A stretch of 64,000 nucleotides of DNA from assembly GCF_007994135.1 (NCBI RefSeq), contig NZ_VLKF01000001.1:62001-126000 (forward strand). The letters are read 5' to 3'. Position numbers and translations under genes: made by a program. The stretch's first letter is position 1; every line of letters starts with the position of its first letter. Origin of the DNA: Modestobacter roseus (GTDB lineage: Bacteria; Actinomycetota; Actinomycetes; Mycobacteriales; Geodermatophilaceae). Positions 59,645 to 64,000 of the stretch are shown piece by piece. Below the pieces are notes generated by a model. That model was not told where the DNA came from. It saw only the letters and a list, made by a program, of their open reading frames with translations, and made no database searches.

Positions 59645-60199
59645 ATGGCACTCAGCGCACGCACCACGAGCACGGTCGAGGCGGTCGACCTGCTCGCCGA
59701 CAGCACCCTCGCCGACGGCACCGCCGACAGCACCCCGGTCGACGCCGGCTGGTCCGACACGGTCGTCGTGCACGTGCAGCTGCGCCCGCGTCGCTCGGCC
59801 ACCCGCCGGTGCCTCGCCGCGCTCACCGCGCTGGCCGCACGGCACGAGTCGGTCGCCTTCGCGCTGACCGGCCTGTCGGGTGACGCCCGCGCCGTGCGGG
59901 TGACGGTCGGCGTCGAGCTGGGCCCGCGCGACCAGATCGCCCGGTTCTCCCCCGAGGCGCAGGCGGCCTACGCCTTCGTCGACGCCCTCTTCACCGACCT
60001 CTACGACTTCATGCCGGTCTACGTCGGGGAGCCGAACGAGGCCGAGCGGGCGGCCGTGGCCGGCGTGCTCGACGCCGTCGGCGGTGCGCGGACCCCCGCG
60101 CCCCGCGCGCCGATGCCCCGCATCCCCACCCCGCGCACCCCGTCCTCCGTCGTGGGCGCGCCGGTCGCCGGCCTCCGCGGCATCCCCGTCCCGGCCTGA
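59645..60199 (+). CDS. hypothetical protein downstream of csrA
   Basis: The 184-residue product is not recognised. It starts MALSARTTSTVEAVDLLADS with a low-complexity DSTLADGTADSTPV stretch, has a central folded part ([39 protein letters not shown]) and ends in a Pro/Arg-rich tail. GGGGGAG lies about eight bases before the ATG. The 137 bp before it are AT-richer than the rest and likely hold a promoter. The next gene shares its N-terminal Asp/Ser/Thr pattern. Confidence 0.7.
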   Translation: MALSARTTSTVEAVDLLADSTLADGTADSTPVDAGWSDTVVVHVQLRPRRSATRRCLAALTALAARHESVAFALTGLSGDARAVRVTVGVELGPRDQIARFSPEAQAAYAFVDALFTDLYDFMPVYVGEPNEAERAAVAGVLDAVGGARTPAPRAPMPRIPTPRTPSSVVGAPVAGLRGIPVPA

Positions 60200-60269
60200 G
60201 CCCGGACGGCGTCCCCCCACAGCAACGACTGTCCCTCCGCACCAACGCTGGTGCAGGGGGAAAGGCATT

Positions 60270-60286
60270 GATCAGGTCACCTGATC
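60270..60286. promoter_or_regulatory. 17-bp palindrome, possible operator
   Basis: GATCAGGT-C-ACCTGATC is a perfect 8-bp inverted repeat with one central base, 66 bp upstream of the sigma-like gene. A second inverted repeat, GCACCA-ACGC-TGGTGC, lies at 60239-60254. These suit the site of a dimeric regulator. Confidence 0.45.
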
Positions 60287-60351
60287 GACGCTGAGAGGCC
60301 AGCCGGCCACCCGACACCCCGCCCACCTGCACTTCCCCTCAGGAGGACCCG

Positions 60352-61512
60352 GTGCCCCAGCACACCACCACCGCCGACACGACCACCACCGCTGACACGG
60401 CCACCACCGTCGACAGCACCCTCCTCGACAGCACCCCGGTGACCGACGACGAGCGCGGCCGCGGCCGCGAACCGCTGGTCTTCGGCGGGCTCCCGGAGGC
60501 CGAGGGGTGGGCGCTCGCCCCGATCACCCCGCGCGACCGGGTGCACTTCCGCACCGACCGCGAGATCTCGCTGGCCGACTTCCGGGCCGCCCTGCCCGCC
60601 GGCGTCGAGGTCAGCTACGACGAGGGCGAGGGGCTCTACCGGGTCGACGGCCGGCCGGGCACGGGGGAGGCGCTGGCCACCCTGGTCCGCAACTGGTGCG
60701 CCGGTGAGGGGATCGCCACCGTCGGGCTGCGCCCGGAGGCCGGCGTCCGCCGCCGGGCACCGCGCGACCTGCCGCCGGCGTTCCTCGCCGACCTGTGCCG
60801 GCACTACTGCCGGGTCAGCCTCAAGCGCCTGCAGCGGAACATGAGCACCATCCGGCTGCACCTGCCGGACAACGACGACATCGACCAGCAGGTGGCCGAG
60901 TGGGTGCTCAAGGCGGTGTCCACCTACGACGAGACGAAGTCGGTGCCCTTCGGCGCCTACCTGGCCACCCAGCTGTCCAAGTGGGTGCACGACCTGGGCC
61001 GCAACGCCTACGGCCGCACCGCCGCCGACACCGAGAACAAGCAGCAGAAGGCGGTCGCCGCCTTCACCGCCGAGCACCAGCGCCGGCCCAGCGAGAAGGA
61101 GCTCGCCGCCTACATGGGGCAGAGCGTGGCCACGCTGCGCCGCAACTCCCAGACCGTCGCCACGCTCACCGGCCTGCGCAACCTGCAGTCGCTGGACGGC
61201 GGCGCCGACGCCGTGGAGTTCGTGCTCCCGGACAGCTCCGAGGTGCCCGACGAGATCATGGGCGAGGCCGAGCAGACGCTGCTGTCCCACGCGCTCACCG
61301 CCGCCTGCGCCCCCGACCCCACCGCGCGGCGTGACCAGCGCGCCGCCCAGCCCAACGTGCTCGGCTGGGCGACCTGGTACCTGACCACCTGGGGCGGCAA
61401 GACCAAGACGCAGCTGTCGGCGGACCTGGGCACCTCGGTGCGCAACATGAACGTGCACGCCGACCGCGCCGAGAAGGCCCTCAAGACCCGGCTGACCGAA
61501 CTGGGCGGCTGA
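60352..61512 (+). CDS. divergent sigma-70-like protein
   Basis: The 386-residue protein has an unusual N-terminal 150 residues: a Thr/Asp-rich start, then an alpha/beta part with VHFRTDREISLADFRAALPAG. A sigma-like middle follows (VAEWVLKAVSTYDETKSVPFGAYLATQ... as in region 2; RRPSEKELAAYMGQSVATLR as in region 3). The C terminus, GGKTKTQLSADLGTSVRN followed by RAEKALKTRL, resembles a region 4 helix-turn-helix. GTG 60352 has AGGAGGA upstream. It may be a specialised sigma factor or a related regulator; the target is unknown. Confidence 0.65.
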   Translation: MPQHTTTADTTTTADTATTVDSTLLDSTPVTDDERGRGREPLVFGGLPEAEGWALAPITPRDRVHFRTDREISLADFRAALPAGVEVSYDEGEGLYRVDGRPGTGEALATLVRNWCAGEGIATVGLRPEAGVRRRAPRDLPPAFLADLCRHYCRVSLKRLQRNMSTIRLHLPDNDDIDQQVAEWVLKAVSTYDETKSVPFGAYLATQLSKWVHDLGRNAYGRTAADTENKQQKAVAAFTAEHQRRPSEKELAAYMGQSVATLRRNSQTVATLTGLRNLQSLDGGADAVEFVLPDSSEVPDEIMGEAEQTLLSHALTAACAPDPTARRDQRAAQPNVLGWATWYLTTWGGKTKTQLSADLGTSVRNMNVHADRAEKALKTRLTELGG

Positions 61513-61527
61513 CCCCGTTCCTCGCCC

Positions 61528-61571
61528 GGCGACCGCCCGGCCACCCCGACCCGGGTGGCCGGGCGGTCGCC
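61528..61571. terminator. terminator after the sigma-like gene
   Basis: Positions 61528-61546 and 61553-61571 form a perfect 19-bp stem with a 6-nt loop, 15 bp after the stop codon. Confidence 0.85.
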
Positions 61572-61703
61572 GTTCCGGGACGTGACGATGTGGCAAATGT
61601 GCCGGGCTACGGGTCGAACTCGCCGCCGACCTGCCGATATCCCTCTCGTGACCGCCCCGTACCGCGCCCGCCGCACCGCGCGGGAGCGCCGGGGGAACGG
61701 CTC

Positions 61704-62051
61704 GTGAGCGTCCCGCCCGCCGAGGACACCGACCAGTCCGTCCTCGTGCCGCACTGGCTCGACGCCGCCGACCGGGGCGAGGTCGAGCGGGCCGTGCAGG
61801 CTGCCCTCGACGGCGAGCCGGTGCACCCCGTGGCCGCCGTCCACCTCGGTGACGTGCTCACCGAGCTGCACGTGGCCGCTGCCCGGGAACTGGTCTGGCC
61901 GGCCTCGGTGGCCCGGGTCCGGAGCGCGACCGGCTGGGGGGACGACGTCGTCCCGGTCCGGTTGTCGGCCGTGGAGCTGGCGAGCGTGCTGTCGCTCACC
62001 GGCCTCGCCCCCGTCGCCCGGGCCGCCCTGACCACCGGGCGCAGCCGGTGA
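61704..62051 (+). CDS. hypothetical protein
   Basis: The 115-residue protein, from GTG at 61704, is acidic and predicted helical, with HWLDAADRGEVERAVQAAL and VRLSAVELASVLSLTGL. No family is recognised. Its end overlaps the next gene by four bases (GTGA), so the two are probably made together. Confidence 0.6.
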   Translation: MSVPPAEDTDQSVLVPHWLDAADRGEVERAVQAALDGEPVHPVAAVHLGDVLTELHVAAARELVWPASVARVRSATGWGDDVVPVRLSAVELASVLSLTGLAPVARAALTTGRSR

Positions 62052-62806
62052 CCGACTCGCCCTTCGGGTCCCCGGCCGGGCTGCTGCGCCGGCTCGTGCG
62101 CACCGAGGTCGATCCCGACGACGTCCGCGACGCCGTGGACCACCTGGCCGGGACCGCGCCGCTGCCGGGGCTGCGGCTCTCGGTCGCCGACGGGCCGCGC
62201 GGGGAGCTCCTGGTCGTCGAGGAGGCCGGCCGGACGAGCCGGGTGCTGATCGGTGAGCTCGCCGCGCAGATGACCCGGGCACGCGTCGCCGGCACCCCCG
62301 ACGAGGTGCTGGCCGCGCTGCGCCGCTGGCTGGACCACCGGCCCGTGCCCGACGCGGTTGCCGCCGCGGCCGGGGTGGCCGTCCTCGACTGGGCCGAGGG
62401 ACGCGCCGGCGCGCTGGGCTGGCGGGTGGTGGTCCGGCGGGCCGGCCTGCTGGTGCCCTGGCGCCCGTCCCGGAACGCGTCGCTGCCCGACGTGCACCAC
62501 ACCCGCTCGGCCGCCTGGGACCGGTCGCTCGCCGTGGAGGGAGCGCTGCGGGTCGAGGGGCCGGTGGGCCTGTGGACCACCACGAGCGTCCCCGGCGCCG
62601 ACTCCGCCGTCCTCGTCGCCCCCGGCCGGTTGCTGGGCGAGATGCGGGCGCGCGGCATGCGGGTGCGCGACGTGCACGCGGTGGTGACGCCGGGGCGCCC
62701 GGTCGCCTGCGCGGAGGCGGGCGTGGCCCGCCGGCTGGTGGCCGAGGCGGCCGACCTGAGCGTCGTCCTGCCCTGGCGGCGCATCCCCGACCTCGGCTGG
62801 AGCTGA
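62048..62806 (+). CDS. hypothetical protein coupled to the preceding gene
   Basis: The 252-residue protein is not recognised. It has a helical N-terminal part (LLRRLVRTEVDPDDVRDAVD), a beta-rich middle (LRLSVADGPRGELLVVEEAG) and a C terminus ending VVLPWRRIPDLGWS. No membrane segment or signal peptide is seen. It is convergent with the wall enzyme gene 21 bp away. Confidence 0.65.
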   Translation: MTDSPFGSPAGLLRRLVRTEVDPDDVRDAVDHLAGTAPLPGLRLSVADGPRGELLVVEEAGRTSRVLIGELAAQMTRARVAGTPDEVLAALRRWLDHRPVPDAVAAAAGVAVLDWAEGRAGALGWRVVVRRAGLLVPWRPSRNASLPDVHHTRSAAWDRSLAVEGALRVEGPVGLWTTTSVPGADSAVLVAPGRLLGEMRARGMRVRDVHAVVTPGRPVACAEAGVARRLVAEAADLSVVLPWRRIPDLGWS

Positions 62807-62827
62807 CCGCACCTCCCGCCGGCCCGG

Positions 62828-64000
62828 TCAGGCCAGGGCGCCGTACTCCCAGTGCCAGGGCTCGGGGTTGCTGCCGCCGGCCTGCGCCCAGTCGGGGTGC
62901 ACCCAGCCCCAGCGGCCGGCGTTCGCCTGCATCCAGGCGCTCTGCACCGTGCCGAAGCGGTTGATCCCGCCGCACAGGTCGACCGCCAGGGCCCAGCCGT
63001 GGTTGGACGTGCCCGGGACCGCGGTGATCCGCGGCTTGCGCGCGTGGGCGTCGATCTGCGCGCTCAGCGACCGGTAGGAGTCGGTGATGCACAGCGGGCC
63101 GCCGAAGGTGGCCTGGTAGGCCGCGGACATCGCGGTGTAGGCAGCCGCCGCGTCGCAGCGCAGGCGGTGCGGGTAGCCGATCGAGCACAGCTGGTCGGCC
63201 GGGATGCGCCCGTTGGCGAACCCGCCCCAGGCCGGGTCGACGGGTGCCCGGTCGCTGCCCGGTGCCGGCACCGGGGCGCTGCAGGTGGGCGCGGTGGGTG
63301 AGGCGGCCGGCAGCGGCGCCGGGGTGCCGGTCGGCACGGTGACCCGGACGGCGGCGCGCAGGTCCGGGACCTCGCGCACCGCGACCTGCCAGCGGTCGGC
63401 GGAGGCGGACAGCACGCTGCGGCCACCGACGTAGATGCCCACGTCGTCCACCGTGGTGCCGCCGACGGTGGTGAACACCAGGTCGCCGACCTGCAGCTGC
63501 CCCTCGGGCACGGGGGTGCCCTGCGCCCACTGGGCGGCCGGTGCGGCCGGCAGGCCGAAGCCGCCGTGGGCCCAGACGGCGGAGGTGAAGCCGCCGCAGT
63601 CGAACCCGTCGGGGCCGCTCCGCCCGGGCAGGTAGGGCCGGCCCAGCAGGGCGAACCCGGCGCTGACCGCCGCGACCGTCTCGGCGGGCAGCACGGTGAT
63701 CGTCGAGCCGGCGGCGTAGGTCAGGGCGACGCCGGGCACCGGAGTGCCGGCGGCGTCCCGGAGGGCGGCCAGGCCGGTCGGCAGCGAGTCGGGGTCGGCC
63801 AGCTCGGCGGCGGCGGGCGGCGTGACGCCGGCGACGGCGAGCCGGGTCAGGTACTCCTGCCAGCCGGTCACGGCGGCGGCGTTGTCGGCCGCCTGCGCGG
63901 GGCTGGCGGTGGCGCCGGCCGACCCGGCCCAGGACGCGGCGGTGAGCGGGTCCAGGTCGGTGACCAGAGCCCGCACCTCGGCCAGCACCTCGCCGGACTC
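62828..64000 (-). CDS. NlpC/P60 - VanY (D,D-carboxypeptidase) fusion, 5' partial
   Basis: The frame is open at the right edge, so the N terminus is missing. The visible 390 residues hold an NlpC/P60 domain (catalytic cysteine in GFDCGGFTSAVW, GQLQVGDLVF, DVGIYVGG) and then an M15B/VanY carboxypeptidase domain with GTSNHGWALAVDLCGG and EPWHWEYG zinc-site motifs. The linker is Pro/Ala/Thr-rich. Such a protein would cut peptidoglycan peptides at two bonds outside the cell. Secretion cannot be checked as the start lies beyond the window. Confidence 0.88.
   Translation of the reverse strand, partial: ESGEVLAEVRALVTDLDPLTAASWAGSAGATASPAQAADNAAAVTGWQEYLTRLAVAGVTPPAAAELADPDSLPTGLAALRDAAGTPVPGVALTYAAGSTITVLPAETVAAVSAGFALLGRPYLPGRSGPDGFDCGGFTSAVWAHGGFGLPAAPAAQWAQGTPVPEGQLQVGDLVFTTVGGTTVDDVGIYVGGRSVLSASADRWQVAVREVPDLRAAVRVTVPTGTPAPLPAASPTAPTCSAPVPAPGSDRAPVDPAWGGFANGRIPADQLCSIGYPHRLRCDAAAAYTAMSAAYQATFGGPLCITDSYRSLSAQIDAHARKPRITAVPGTSNHGWALAVDLCGGINRFGTVQSAWMQANAGRWGWVHPDWAQAGGSNPEPWHWEYGALA

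Noticed and set aside
1..64000. CRISPR arrays, insertion sequences, prophage or rRNA genes
   Set aside because: No regularly spaced repeats, transposase, integrase, phage structural genes or rRNA sequence were seen.

Overview
The window is very GC-rich, coding-dense DNA from a motile actinobacterium. The evidence is frequent GTG and TTG starts, a mycothiol S-conjugate amidase (mycothiol is an actinobacterial thiol), a short-chain Z-isoprenyl diphosphate synthase, a PIN-PhoH fusion and DUF4235 and RNHCP proteins. A complete peritrichous-type flagellar locus with an actinobacterial FliA/WhiG-type sigma factor points, by inference only, to a Geodermatophilaceae-like organism such as Blastococcus, Geodermatophilus or Modestobacter.

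Positions 1-24.9 kb are housekeeping and small accessory genes. They run from the end of an exopolyphosphatase gene through DUF4235, UdgB, a tRNA with anticodon TAA, a Bax-inhibitor-1 protein, a thiolase, an SGNH hydrolase, a GNAT enzyme, a VWA/MoxR pair, threonine ammonia-lyase, a Drr-type ABC exporter and an M3 peptidase. The block greA - mca - small membrane protein - ... - hemolysin III - uppS - ... - phoH keeps the gene content and partial order of the Rv1080c-Rv1095 region of Mycobacterium tuberculosis.

Positions 24.9-59.5 kb are the flagellar locus. Read leftwards on the minus strand from about 49 kb it holds flgB-flgC-fliE-fliF-fliG-fliH-fliI-fliJ, a NlpC/P60-lysozyme muralytic gene, fliK-flgD-flgE, then flbD-motA-motB-fliL, then fliM-fliN-fliO-fliP-fliQ-fliR-flhB-flhA, a FlhF-like gene and a small membrane protein. 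Three flagellin genes, fliD, fliS and a FliT-like gene form the filament block (49.2-55 kb). The sigma factor gene (55.2-56.1 kb) is divergent from flgN-flgK-flgL, which are followed by csrA. Promoters of the form TCAA-N16-GCCGATNA recur before flbD, the flagellins, flgB and possibly fliM and flgN, and would place these genes under the local FliA.

Positions 59.5-64 kb hold poorly characterised genes: a short orphan protein, a divergent sigma-70-like protein, a pair of hypotheticals and a partial NlpC/P60-VanY cell wall enzyme.

Three observations stand out. First, the FlhF-like protein keeps the outline of the FlhF GTPase domain but has lost the P-loop. Second, four genes (flhF-like, fliK, flgE and a small Ala-Pro membrane protein) are broken by five apparent one-base losses, all of which fit runs of four or five G/C; this is either assembly error or homopolymer slippage. 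Third, csrA and the flagellin leaders carry GGA motifs at their ribosome binding sites, while no fliW is visible here.
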